From Bacteroides propionicigenes (lineage in GTDB: Bacteria > Bacteroidota > Bacteroidia > Bacteroidales > Bacteroidaceae), in assembly GCF_018390535.1 (NCBI RefSeq), contig NZ_JAHBBW010000002.1, positions 1 to 64,000 of the forward strand: DNA of 64,000 bases, read 5' to 3'. The notes beneath the pieces are model-generated. The model made no database searches. It saw only the letters and a list, made by a program, of their open reading frames with translations, and was not told the DNA's origin. The translations under genes were made by a program, and so were the position numbers. Of this stretch, positions 1 to 7,974 are shown piece by piece. The stretch's first letter is position 1, and the number at the start of each line of letters is the position of its first letter.

Positions 1-129
1 GGCAAGGGGATATTGTGGGCAGAAGTGGGTATTTCAGCCTCAATTTATCTGCTAATTCAGTGATGAGAGGACGTTTAGACGCAAGAAGGACGCTGAAGAG
101 CTTAGTTGCGGATTTGAGGTTTTATTCAT
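1..129 (-). pseudogene. Partial, apparently frameshifted gene start at the window edge
   Basis: A minus-strand ATG at 127-129 follows a good promoter, but its frame closes after about 25 codons near 59-61. The neighbouring frame is open from 118 to the window edge and reads like real protein (it includes ATKLFSVLLASKRPLITELA), but it has no start codon and an in-frame stop just upstream. One extra A in the A run at 120-123 (T run on the plus strand) would join ATG-Asn-Lys to that frame. I infer a +/-1 slip in a homopolymer, either a true mutation or a sequencing error. The product is cut by the window edge and I do not recognise the family. Confidence 0.4.
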
Positions 130-147
130 TTTCGGAATAAAACGAAG

Positions 148-178
148 CAAATATAGAAAGAAAACTTAATTCATCAAT
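148..178 (-). promoter_or_regulatory. Bacteroides-type promoter for the edge gene
   Basis: On the minus strand, TATATTTG (148-155) lies 19 nt downstream of ATTG (175-178). This matches the Bacteroidetes -33/-7 form TTTG-N19-TAnnTTTG. It points toward position 1 and would start RNA about 10-15 nt before the ATG at 127-129. Its spacer lies inside the perfect hairpin 155-192. Confidence 0.55.
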
Positions 179-192
179 TAAGTTTTCTTTCT
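155..192. terminator. Perfect 17-bp hairpin downstream of hutH
   Basis: Arms 155-171 and 176-192 pair perfectly around a 4-nt loop (172-175). The hairpin lies 55 bp after the hutH stop. In the plus direction it is followed by a T-rich stretch; in the hut direction there is no clear U tract. It could end the hut transcript or form an operator, since it overlaps the promoter spacer of the next minus-strand gene. Confidence 0.55.
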
Positions 193-246
193 TTTGTTAA
201 ACGATTAATAAAAATTAGGGTTATGGCAGATTTATTGGGAAGATTC

Positions 247-1743
247 CTAATAATCGAACTTAGTTCGACTGAGAAATGCCACAGTTTTATGAATTTCTTT
301 GTACATTACAATGTCATCTTTCACGAAAGGGACTTCCTTGCGATATTCGTGCAGGAAACGTTCTAAGACAGGTGAGGTTTTTTGCGGACGGCGGAAGTCG
401 ATGCCTTGTGCGGCATTCATCAGCTCGATGGAGAGGATATGCTCCAAGTTGTCCATGATGCGGTAGAGTTTCGTAGCGGCATTGGCTCCCATACTAACAT
501 GGTCTTCTTGCCCGTTACTGGAGACGATAGAGTCGCTGCTGGCGGCATAACAATACATCTTGTTTTGACTTACCATAGAAGCAGCGGCATATTGAGGAAT
601 CATAAATCCGGAATTCAAACCGGGATTGGCAACCAAGAATTCCGGCAATCCGCGCAGTCCCATGATAAGCTGGGCAATACGGCGTTCGGAAATATTCCCC
701 AGTTCGGCAAGGGCGATACCCAAAAAATCATACGAAATAGCCAACGGCTGGCCGTGGAAGTTTCCACCCGAAATGATGCGATCTTCATCGGGGAAGATAG
801 TGGGGTTGTCCGTTACGGAATTAATCTCCGTCAATAAGACTGAGGAAACATAGCGGATGGCATCTTTCGTCGCACCATGTACCTGCGGGATACAACGGAA
901 AGAGTATGGGTCTTGAACGTGTTTGCCGGGACGGGTTATGAGTTCACTGCCTTCCAAGAGCTTGCGGAAATTCTCTCCCGTCTCGATTTGTCCTTTATGG
1001 GGACGGATTTGCTGGATGCAGTCCATGAAAGGGTCAATGCGACCGTCAAAGGCTTCCAAAGAAAGGGCAGCTATCAAGTCGGCTTTCTTGGAGAGACGAA
1101 AAGCCTTAAGGATGGCAAAAACACCGTTAGCGCTCATGAACTGCGTACCGTTCAACAGGGCAAGTCCCTCTTTACTCATCAACTTGACGGGCTCCCAGCC
1201 GAATTCATCGAGCACACTGATTGCTTCGCGCTTCCGGCCTTTATAATACACATCACCCACACCGATAAGGGGCAGGAAAAGATTGGCAAGCGGCGCAAGG
1301 TCGCCCGAAGCTCCGAGTGAGCCGCGGTCGTAGACGATAGGCATCACGTCGTTATTGAAAAAGTCGAGGATGCGCTGCACGGTAATGACCTGCACACCGC
1401 TATGTCCCAAGGACAGTGCATGCGCCTTGAGCAACATCATCAGCTTGATGATGACCGGACGGATTTCCTCACCCACGCTGCAAGCATGGCTTTTGATGAG
1501 GTTTTCCTGCAAAGTGCCCAGTTCATCCTGTGAGATGTTCTTGCTGCACAAGGAGCCGAACCCGGTGGTTATGCCGTACAGAGGTTCAGCAGACTCGGCT
1601 GTTTTCTTATCCAAGTAATCGCGGCATTTCTGTATGCGTTCCTTGGCTTCGGGAGCCAACTCGAGTTTCAGGTTCTCATTGATGATGCGTTCGATAAGGT
1701 CGAAAGTCAGTTCGCCCGAACCGACATAGTAGACATTCTTCAT
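247..1743 (-). CDS. hutH: Histidine ammonia-lyase
   Basis: 498 aa, the usual length for the family. It deaminates L-histidine to urocanate plus ammonia, the first step of histidine breakdown, in the cytoplasm. The Ala-Ser-Gly triad that cyclises to the MIO electrophile is at residues 145-147 within GSLGASGDLAPLA. The YGITTGFG segment with the catalytic tyrosine is at 56-63. The start is set by an ATGA overlap with the upstream fchA stop (1740-1743), so the two are translationally coupled. It is the last gene of the hut operon although it catalyses the first step. All expected active-site segments are present. Confidence 0.97.
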   Translation of the reverse strand: MKNVYYVGSGELTFDLIERIINENLKLELAPEAKERIQKCRDYLDKKTAESAEPLYGITTGFGSLCSKNISQDELGTLQENLIKSHACSVGEEIRPVIIKLMMLLKAHALSLGHSGVQVITVQRILDFFNNDVMPIVYDRGSLGASGDLAPLANLFLPLIGVGDVYYKGRKREAISVLDEFGWEPVKLMSKEGLALLNGTQFMSANGVFAILKAFRLSKKADLIAALSLEAFDGRIDPFMDCIQQIRPHKGQIETGENFRKLLEGSELITRPGKHVQDPYSFRCIPQVHGATKDAIRYVSSVLLTEINSVTDNPTIFPDEDRIISGGNFHGQPLAISYDFLGIALAELGNISERRIAQLIMGLRGLPEFLVANPGLNSGFMIPQYAAASMVSQNKMYCYAASSDSIVSSNGQEDHVSMGANAATKLYRIMDNLEHILSIELMNAAQGIDFRRPQKTSPVLERFLHEYRKEVPFVKDDIVMYKEIHKTVAFLSRTKFDY

Positions 1744-2369
1744 ACTTTGAGTTCCTCATTGATTTCGTCCAACAATTCTTTTTCTTTGGCGCAAGCAAGA
1801 CGTTCCAGTTCGTCGGATTCGGCTTGCAGCTTGGTTACGAACTCTTTATCTTTCAGCGAAGCGAGATTGATACGCACATTCAGCAACGCCCCCAATACGG
1901 CAGAGCGAGCGGACATCATCGCCACGCAGGCATCGGTCACAGCGTTGCGGTTGCCCAAGCGGGCCACATCCATAATGACGGTCATCAGTTCGTAGGCATT
2001 GCGGGCCACCTGCATGGGCACAAGCGCGGCAAACTTGGTAGCTTCCTGAATGGCGGCACTGCGGGCGGTCTTTTCTTCATCGGTGGCTTTCGGCATCTTG
2101 AAGCAAGCAAATACACTGTCGTAGGCTTCGGAGTCGCGGTCAATATCTTCGATAAAGGTGTTTTGCTCTTGCAAAGCCACGCCGGCGATGTGTTGCATCA
2201 GTTCTTCATGCTCCTCATAGCCTTTCTTGCCGATAGTAAGATTGGCAACCATCGCTGCCAAAGCCGAGGCTATGGCTCCGTTCAATGCGGCGATGCTTCC
2301 GCCACCGGGGACGGGATCACTACCCGCCACTTTATTCAAAAACTCTTTGAGTGTTAAATCGACTAACAT
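1740..2369 (-). CDS. fchA: Formimidoyltetrahydrofolate cyclodeaminase
   Basis: 209 aa, all-helical cyclodeaminase matching the C-terminal half of mammalian FTCD. It converts 5-formimino-THF to 5,10-methenyl-THF and ammonia, recovering the one-carbon unit from histidine. The N-terminal VPGGGSIAALNGAIASAL loop (about residues 20-37) is the family signature. Its stop overlaps the hutH start by ATGA, and hutI ends 36 bp upstream. In animals this domain is fused to the transferase; here the two are separate genes with hutI between them. The symbol could also be given as a cyclodeaminase-type ftcD. Confidence 0.93.
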   Translation of the reverse strand: MLVDLTLKEFLNKVAGSDPVPGGGSIAALNGAIASALAAMVANLTIGKKGYEEHEELMQHIAGVALQEQNTFIEDIDRDSEAYDSVFACFKMPKATDEEKTARSAAIQEATKFAALVPMQVARNAYELMTVIMDVARLGNRNAVTDACVAMMSARSAVLGALLNVRINLASLKDKEFVTKLQAESDELERLACAKEKELLDEINEELKV

Positions 2370-2405
2370 AGTATTTAAGTGTAAATTAAGTATAAGTTCT
2401 TTATT

Positions 2406-3659
2406 TCAGAGTACCGGATAAAGCACGCCTTCTTTCACCGTGGTGTGTACGCAGTTCATCCCCACGTAGTAGGGCAGGAAATGGTAATTGTCCGTATTCA
2501 GCACTACAAAGTCCCCTTTCTTCCCCACCTCGATGCTGCCGATGCTGTCGGCACGATTCAAGGCGGCAGCACCATTCAGTGTGAGGGCGGTAATAGCTTC
2601 CTCGATACTCATTCTCATATAGATGCACGCCAGCGCAAAGGTCAGCGGGATGGAGCCGGAGAAGCAACTGCCGGGATTGAGGTCGGTGGCAAGCGCAACG
2701 GCGCACCCCGCATCAATCATTTCGCGTCCGCGGGCATACGGTTCTTTCAGGGCAAAGGCGGTAAGAGGCAGTAATGTGGCAACCGTACCTTTGTCCGCCA
2801 TGGCACGAATATCCGCATCGGAAGCGTGCAGCAAGTGGTCGGCGGAGACAGCGGAGAGTTCCGCGGCCAGCCCCGCACCGCCCAACGGCACAATTTCATC
2901 GGCATGGAGTTTCAATGCCAGCCCCATTTCACGGGCAGCGGTGAGCAAGCGGCGGGACTGCCCGATGGAGAACACGCCTTGCTCGCAAAAGACATCGCAA
3001 AATTCCGCCAGCCCGTTCTGGACAACGGCGGGCATGACTTCACGGATAATGAAATCCACATAATCGTCCGTACGTCCGCTATACTCCTGAGGCACTGCAT
3101 GCGCACCGAGAAAAGTGGAAACAATGTCCACCCGCTTGTGCTCGTCATTGTTCAGACTGCGCATCACGCGGAGTTGCAGCAGTTCGGTTTCCTTGTCCAG
3201 CCCGTAGCCGCTTTTACCCTCGACGGTGGTCACTCCCATAGCGCTCATTTGTTTCAAAAATCCTTCTGCCTTGCCGCGCAACTGGATAAAGTTGCACTCA
3301 CGGGTGGCCTTCACCGTACTGACAATGCCGCCGCCACGCTCCATAATGGACATATAGCTTTCGCCCTTCAACCGCCAAGAAAACTCTTCGGCACGCTCCC
3401 CGCCAAAGACGAAGTGCGTATGCGAATCGACAAAGCCCGGCAAAAGGCACTTGCCACGGGCATTATAATGCCAGTAACGCTGATAATAGCCGTCGCGCTC
3501 CTCGCCACGATTGGGGCCTACGTAGGTAATGATGCCGCCGGTGACTTCCACCGTAGCGTTATCCATGATACAAAGTTCTTCCATTTCCCTGCCGCGGCGG
3601 GCGGAAAAGCCAATGGGAGTTACGACACGGGCATTGAAGATAATAAGGTTCTCCGTCAT
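2406..3659 (-). CDS. hutI: Imidazolonepropionase
   Basis: 417 aa amidohydrolase-superfamily enzyme. It hydrolyses imidazolone-5-propionate to N-formimino-L-glutamate. The metal-binding HxH pair is at H80 and H82 (DSHTHFVFGG). Downstream are the family segments LHADEIVPLGGAGLAAEL and SADHLLHASD with further metal and substrate ligands, and ATDLNPGS near residue 320. The start MTENLIIF gives the normal N-terminal beta-strand of the composite domain. It lies 29 bp after the ftcD stop in the hut operon. Confidence 0.96.
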   Translation of the reverse strand: MTENLIIFNARVVTPIGFSARRGREMEELCIMDNATVEVTGGIITYVGPNRGEERDGYYQRYWHYNARGKCLLPGFVDSHTHFVFGGERAEEFSWRLKGESYMSIMERGGGIVSTVKATRECNFIQLRGKAEGFLKQMSAMGVTTVEGKSGYGLDKETELLQLRVMRSLNNDEHKRVDIVSTFLGAHAVPQEYSGRTDDYVDFIIREVMPAVVQNGLAEFCDVFCEQGVFSIGQSRRLLTAAREMGLALKLHADEIVPLGGAGLAAELSAVSADHLLHASDADIRAMADKGTVATLLPLTAFALKEPYARGREMIDAGCAVALATDLNPGSCFSGSIPLTFALACIYMRMSIEEAITALTLNGAAALNRADSIGSIEVGKKGDFVVLNTDNYHFLPYYVGMNCVHTTVKEGVLYPVL

Positions 3660-3688
3660 ATTTTCTAGTTTAAAAAAGAATCGGAAAG

Positions 3689-4585
3689 TTACTCCATTAT
3701 TCTGGCTTCCAGCACTTGCTGCATCGAAAAGTTCTCCAGTCCGAGGTAGTAGGACGCCGTATCAATCAGCGCTTCCATAGGTACAAGGCCGATAATCTCA
3801 CTGCCCACGATGCTGACACCGTAACGGCGCGCTTCGATGCGTACCAACTCGAAAGCACGGTAAAGCGCCGTACGGGTATAGTCGGTCATATTGATGGACA
3901 CTTGGGTAATTCCCCGGTCTTTCAGTTCCACCCCCATAGCCTTGCAGTAACGCAGGCCGCCGCCGATGAAACGTATCTTCTTAGCGATGTCGTGCGCAAT
4001 TTCCAGACTGGGGGTGTTGAGGTTGATGTTATACGCCACCAGCGGCATACGCGCTCCGATGGCTACCGTTCCCGCAGTAGGATGACGTTCTGCCGGACCG
4101 AAATCGGGCTGCCATTCGGGAAGTTTTATTTTCTCCGCCATCCCCTCGAATTCTCCCTTACGGACAGCCGCAAGATTCTCCCGGTGAGGCGCCGATGCGG
4201 ATTTTTCGTAAAGGAATACAGGCAGATTATAACGTTTTGCCACTTCCGCACCCACTTCTTTGGAAAGCGCAACGGCTTCTTCCATGCTTACGTTCTTGAT
4301 AGGAATAAAGGGGACAACGTCCACAGCACCCATACGGGGATGCTGGCCTTGATGCCTGTTCAGGTCGATAAGCTGCACAGCCACACCGATGGCTTCGAGC
4401 ACAGCTTCGCGAAGCGGTTCGGGTTCACCCACCACAGTAACAACCAGCCGATTATGGTCTTCGTCATTACTGTAATCCAGCAACTTCACACCTTGTCTGC
4501 CGCGAAACGGAGCCACTATCTGGTCTATCTTCTGCAAATCACGCCCCTCACTGAAATTGGGGACACATTCTACGATTTTATTCAT
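3689..4585 (-). CDS. ftcD: Glutamate formimidoyltransferase
   Basis: 298 aa from the ATG at 4583-4585. The frame stays open for 30 more codons upstream, but those codons are translated repeat (4597-4683), and the family begins at MNKIVECVPNFSEGRD. It transfers the formimino group from N-formiminoglutamate to tetrahydrofolate, releasing glutamate. Segments typical of the N-terminal half of FTCD are visible: CVPNFSEGRD (6-15), HQGQHPRMGAVDVVPF and IRFIGGGLRYCKAMG. It works with the separate cyclodeaminase two genes downstream. Confidence 0.95.
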   Translation of the reverse strand: MNKIVECVPNFSEGRDLQKIDQIVAPFRGRQGVKLLDYSNDEDHNRLVVTVVGEPEPLREAVLEAIGVAVQLIDLNRHQGQHPRMGAVDVVPFIPIKNVSMEEAVALSKEVGAEVAKRYNLPVFLYEKSASAPHRENLAAVRKGEFEGMAEKIKLPEWQPDFGPAERHPTAGTVAIGARMPLVAYNINLNTPSLEIAHDIAKKIRFIGGGLRYCKAMGVELKDRGITQVSINMTDYTRTALYRAFELVRIEARRYGVSIVGSEIIGLVPMEALIDTASYYLGLENFSMQQVLEARIME

Positions 4586-4596
4586 AACACTTTGGA

Positions 4597-4683
4597 AATT
4601 AAGAATGAGGAATGAAGAATGAAGAATTACCTTGCGGCGCATTTGCATTGCGCAGCCTAATTCTTCATTCTTCATTCTTAATT
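4597..4683. repeat. A-rich hairpin repeat between hutU and ftcD
   Basis: Inverted repeat built from tandem GAATGAA units. Arms 4610-4629 and 4658-4677 pair perfectly for 20 bp, and homology continues outward to about 4597 and 4683. The 28-nt loop contains a smaller GC-rich hairpin (GCGCA/TGCGC). It fills the gap between the hutU stop (4686) and the ftcD start (4585). Related elements occur at 34541-34644, 48656-48722 and, as a half, at 53735-53757. Confidence 0.85.
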
Positions 4684-4685
4684 CA

Positions 4686-6668
4686 TCATTTATCTATGTA
4701 TTTGTTTATCAGTTCTTCATCCGCCACGTAAGGTATCGTGATGTGATAACCTTCCGAATGAGTGCGGTTAAATTCTTCGCTTGTCTCCATGGCATGCGCA
4801 TTGCGTGCCCACGAACGGCGTGCCACACCGCCCATAACATCCCAAAGCATGGCGGAACGCAGGATTTCGTCCACCCGCTCGGAACCGTCACACACCATGC
4901 CGAAGCCGCCGTTGACGGCCTTGCCGATGCCTACTCCGCCACCGTTGTGCAACGCCACAAGGCTCATGCCCCGTGCGCAGTTGCCGGCAAAGCATTGCAC
5001 CGCCATATCCGCCATTACGTTGCTGCCGTCCTTTATGTTGGACGTCTCACGGAAAGGAGAGTCCGTGCCGCTGACATCGTGGTGGTCGCGTCCCAGCATA
5101 ATGGGACCCACCTCGCCACGGCGCACCATTTCATTGAAACGCAACGCAATCTTCATGCGCCCCTCGGCATCCTGATAGAGGATACGCGCCTGCGTACCTA
5201 CCACCAGATTGTTCTTCTCGGCATCGCGTATCCAGTTATAATTATCCAAATCCTGCCCGCGACGGGTAGGGTCGATGCACTCCATGGCGGCACGGTCTGT
5301 CTTTATCAAATCCTCGTGCTTGCCGCTGAGGCAAACCCAGCGGAACGGTCCGTAGCCGTAGTCAAAGAGTTCCGGTCCCATAATGTCTTCCACGTAGCTG
5401 GGGAAGATAAAGCCGTTCTTGTCATTGCCGTCGCGCGCTATCTCCGGTACACCGGCATCGAAGACGGCTTTCATAAAGGAATTGCCGTAATCGAAGAAGT
5501 AAGTGCCCTGCCCCGCCAATGCTTTGATAGCAAGGAAGTGACGCTTCAAGGTCGCATCCACCTCAGCGCAGAATGCCTTCGGGTTCTCATGCAGCATACG
5601 GGTACGTTCTTCAAAGGTGATGCCCACGGGGCAATAGCCGCCGTCGTACGCCGCATGGCAGGAGGTCTGGTCGGAAAGCAAATCGATATGTATTTGTTCT
5701 TTTACGGCATATTCCAAAAGGTCTACCACATTACCGTGATAGGCGACAGAAATCGGCGTACGGTTGTTCATTGCCTCTCTTGCCCAAGCAAAAGCCTGCG
5801 GCAACGAATCCGTCACGCGCCCCACCCAGCCCTGATGATGGCGGGTTTCGATACGTGAAGCATCCACCTCGGCTATGATAGCGGCAGCTCCCGACATTTC
5901 GGCGGCCTTGGGTTGGGCGCCACTCATGCCGCCCAGACCGGAGGATACGAAAAGCCGCCCGCGCAAGTCACCGTCCTGAGGGATACCGAGCTCCAGCCGC
6001 CCGGCATTCAAGAGGGTATTGAAAGTGCCGTGCACGATGCCTTGCGGCCCGATATACATCCACCCTCCGGCAGTCATCTGACCGTAATTGGCAACGCCCA
6101 TCTGCATGGCAGTGTGCCAGTCCTGTTGGTTATCGTACAGTCCCACCATCATCGCATTCGTTATAATGACACGCGGCGCTTCGGGCTTCGACTTGAACAG
6201 TCCCAACGGGTGTCCGCTTTCGACAACGAGTGTCTGGTCACTGGTAAGGACTTCGAGGTATTGCTTTATCAAGCGGTATTGCATCCAGTTCTGGCATACC
6301 TGCCCCGTTTCGCCATAGGTGACGAGCTCGTAGGGATAGAGGGCGATATCGAAACAGAGGTTATTGTCTATCATCACCTGAAAGGCTTTGCCCTCGATGC
6401 AACATCCTTTGTACTCGTCAATGGGCTTCGCCTTGAGGTCGCCTTGCGGACGATAACGGTAACCGTAAATGCGTCCGCGTGTGCGGAGTTCTTCCATAAA
6501 CTCGGGAGCAAGCGTCTCGTGCAGTTCTTTAGGGATGTAGCGCAGGGCATTCTTCAATGCCGTAGCTGTTTGTGCGGAGTCGAGGGTGTAGCCACGGTCG
6601 GGCGCCCGCCGGATACCTTCTACGAAGGTGGGATAAGGGGGCAATGTCTTGCTTAAAGTAATCTCCAT
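4686..6668 (-). CDS. hutU: Urocanate hydratase
   Basis: 660 aa, longer than the roughly 555-aa proteobacterial form. It hydrates urocanate to imidazolone-propionate using tightly bound NAD+ as an electrophile. The NAD-binding core has SGLGGMSGAQPKAAEMSG, followed by a conserved region including YDGGYCPVGITFEERTRM. C-terminal segments include GRDHHDVSGTDSPFRET and ALHNGGGVGIGKAVNGG. It is the first gene of the hut operon. No promoter of the TTTG/TAnnTTTG form is obvious upstream and no hutC-type regulator is adjacent. Confidence 0.96.
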   Translation of the reverse strand: MEITLSKTLPPYPTFVEGIRRAPDRGYTLDSAQTATALKNALRYIPKELHETLAPEFMEELRTRGRIYGYRYRPQGDLKAKPIDEYKGCCIEGKAFQVMIDNNLCFDIALYPYELVTYGETGQVCQNWMQYRLIKQYLEVLTSDQTLVVESGHPLGLFKSKPEAPRVIITNAMMVGLYDNQQDWHTAMQMGVANYGQMTAGGWMYIGPQGIVHGTFNTLLNAGRLELGIPQDGDLRGRLFVSSGLGGMSGAQPKAAEMSGAAAIIAEVDASRIETRHHQGWVGRVTDSLPQAFAWAREAMNNRTPISVAYHGNVVDLLEYAVKEQIHIDLLSDQTSCHAAYDGGYCPVGITFEERTRMLHENPKAFCAEVDATLKRHFLAIKALAGQGTYFFDYGNSFMKAVFDAGVPEIARDGNDKNGFIFPSYVEDIMGPELFDYGYGPFRWVCLSGKHEDLIKTDRAAMECIDPTRRGQDLDNYNWIRDAEKNNLVVGTQARILYQDAEGRMKIALRFNEMVRRGEVGPIMLGRDHHDVSGTDSPFRETSNIKDGSNVMADMAVQCFAGNCARGMSLVALHNGGGVGIGKAVNGGFGMVCDGSERVDEILRSAMLWDVMGGVARRSWARNAHAMETSEEFNRTHSEGYHITIPYVADEELINKYIDK

Positions 6669-6730
6669 AGTATATCAAGGTAAATGGTTACAAATTGTCA
6701 GAAGACACAGGCATTCATCTGCCGCAATAT

Positions 6731-6770
6731 AAAAATAAATCCCGATATTAGCAATAGAATACCGGGATTA
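6731..6770 (-). terminator. Intrinsic terminator after the decayed gene
   Basis: On the minus strand, a stem of about 12 bp (arms about 6738-6749 and 6758-6769, one mismatch) encloses an 8-nt loop and is followed by UUUUU (6731-6735). It lies directly after the remnant ending at 6792 and before hutU, so it once ended that gene and now insulates the hut operon. Confidence 0.7.
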
Positions 6771-6791
6771 TTTATCATAAAGTCAGAAAAG

Positions 6792-7000
6792 TTACTTCGC
6801 AGCCTTGTTATAGGTTTCCACAAACATCACCGGCTCCACAGAATTGTCGACAACCGCCTGCAATCCGAGTTGATGCTTGATGAGCGCGCCATATAAAAGC
6901 CATTCGGATATCCGCCGTTAACCGGCAACTTGGCAACCTGCCCATAGGCATCGGCGTCTACTGTTCCTTTCGAGTAACCCACCATCAAAGAATCTATCCT
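6792..7000 (-). pseudogene. Remnant of an unrecognised gene, C-terminal part, frameshifted
   Basis: Two protein-like minus-strand segments lie in different frames. One (about 6890-7000) reads RIDSLMVGYSKGTVDADAYG and on through KLPVNGGYPNGF. The other (6792 to about 6917) reads YGALIKHQLGLQAVVDNSVE and on to a stop at 6792-6794. They join sensibly if one base is gained or lost near 6890-6915. An in-frame stop at 7001-7003 precedes the first segment, with FHYNTLKQL before it overlapping the 3' end of the next gene. A terminator follows at 6731-6770. I do not recognise the family. Confidence 0.55.
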
Positions 7001-7011
7001 TTACAGTTGTT

Positions 7012-7665
7012 TCAGCGTATTGTAGTGGAACAAGTCGGTTCAGACTTGAGTTGCCTCAGATACTTTCCGATGACCTCGGACGATTCGCTCGTTTCCTTTT
7101 CAAAAGCTTCTTGCAGTTCCGGATAATCCGCCAGCAGTTCCAGCATCTTTTCCCTGCCCACAAACTCCGAGCGTCCCGTCTCCGGATTCAGCTCATAGTA
7201 CACGCGTGCAAATACCAGTCCCGAAGCATTGATGGCATCTCCCACTTCTCCACCCAACTTCGTGGCGTTGGCAGGAGTGGCAGTACTCGTAGCGGCTTGT
7301 CCCACAGGTTGCGCGCAGAAATAAATCTTCCCCTTCACCCACATGGCAGGCGCATACCAGCCACCGAAGCGGTAGCGTTTATAGCGCATCTTCCTGCAGT
7401 TGACATAGAGCGATGTGTCTATCCGCACCGCATAGCAACGGGATTTTAAATAACGGCACAACCCGGAGTTATCCTCAGCCTCTATACGATAATCCGCCCC
7501 TCCCATCAGATAAATCTGATTCTTGGAACGCTTCTCCACTTTCAATATGGTCACCGTATCTCCACGGTCTTCCACCAATTCTTTCAAGTTGGAATACATT
7601 ATCTGCTGTGCCGAACACGGCAAAGCCAATAATGCCAATATCCCTAACACCCAACTTCTTTTCAT
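7012..7665 (-). CDS. Secreted protein of unknown function
   Basis: 217 aa from the ATG at 7663-7665. The longer open frame upstream is translated repeat DNA. The N-terminus MKRSWVLGILALLALPCSAQ is a typical signal peptide with cleavage after residue 19 or 20, so the protein is probably periplasmic or outer-membrane associated. The mature part has a beta-rich region with many basic and aromatic residues, then an acidic helical tail. No catalytic motif or known domain is recognised. It is divergent from the MutS-like gene across the palindrome array. Confidence 0.75.
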   Translation of the reverse strand: MKRSWVLGILALLALPCSAQQIMYSNLKELVEDRGDTVTILKVEKRSKNQIYLMGGADYRIEAEDNSGLCRYLKSRCYAVRIDTSLYVNCRKMRYKRYRFGGWYAPAMWVKGKIYFCAQPVGQAATSTATPANATKLGGEVGDAINASGLVFARVYYELNPETGRSEFVGREKMLELLADYPELQEAFEKETSESSEVIGKYLRQLKSEPTCSTTIR

Positions 7666-7800
7666 ATCGCTATCCTTTCTTTTTGAAACTTTGCTTTCTT
7701 GAGCGAAAGGTACATTTTTTATCGTTATGCAGCAAACATACAGAAGAAAAAAAACACCATATCTCCCATAAAATGATTTCCATACACAGGGTACTTGAAA

Positions 7801-7904
7801 TACCAACCGTTGGTAGCTCTCGTACCAAGCTGTGGTAGCTCCCGTACCAACGATTGGTAGGCTTCGTACCAAACAGTGGTATTTTGAATACCAACCGGTT
7901 GGTA
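7801..7904. repeat. Five palindromes repeated at exactly 22 bp
   Basis: Sites of the form TACCAAnnnTTGGTA start at 7801, 7823, 7845, 7867 and 7889, each exactly 22 bp apart. The last is a perfect 16-bp palindrome, TACCAACCGGTTGGTA. Sites 2 and 4 have TACCA-N5-TGGTA. The first three spacers are GCTCTCG, GCTCCCG and GGCTTCG; both ends of the array have a TTGAA-like flank. It lies in the 309-bp gap between two divergent genes, 38 bp before the -7 box of the plus-strand gene. Confidence 0.9.
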
Positions 7905-7942
7905 TTTCAGCTACCCTTAGAGGGAAAAACCATATATTTACT

Positions 7943-7950
7943 TATCTTTG
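7943..7950 (+). promoter_or_regulatory. -7 promoter box of the MutS-like gene
   Basis: TATCTTTG fits TAnnTTTG and lies 24 bp before the ATG at 7975. No good TTTG -33 box is seen at the usual 19-bp distance. The upstream palindrome array may substitute for it or control it. Confidence 0.5.
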
Positions 7951-7974
7951 CCCATCTATAAAACATGGAAATAA

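Noticed and set aside
2826..3668. Long plus-strand frames opposite the hut genes (also 4632-5858 and 5913-6656)
   Set aside because: Third-position GC in the true genes leaves the opposite frame open; the peptides are His/Arg/Gln-rich, with no family match or promoter.
4586..4675. 30-codon N-terminal extension of ftcD
   Set aside because: It is translated GAATGAA repeat; the family starts at MNKIVECVPNFSEGRD.
7670..7894. 74-aa minus-strand frame across the palindrome array
   Set aside because: The codons are the 22-bp repeats and upstream leader; no family-like content and it crosses the likely promoter region.
7801..7904. The 22-bp array as a CRISPR
   Set aside because: Spacers are only 7 bp and repeats are 15-16 bp palindromes with variable centres; no cas genes nearby.
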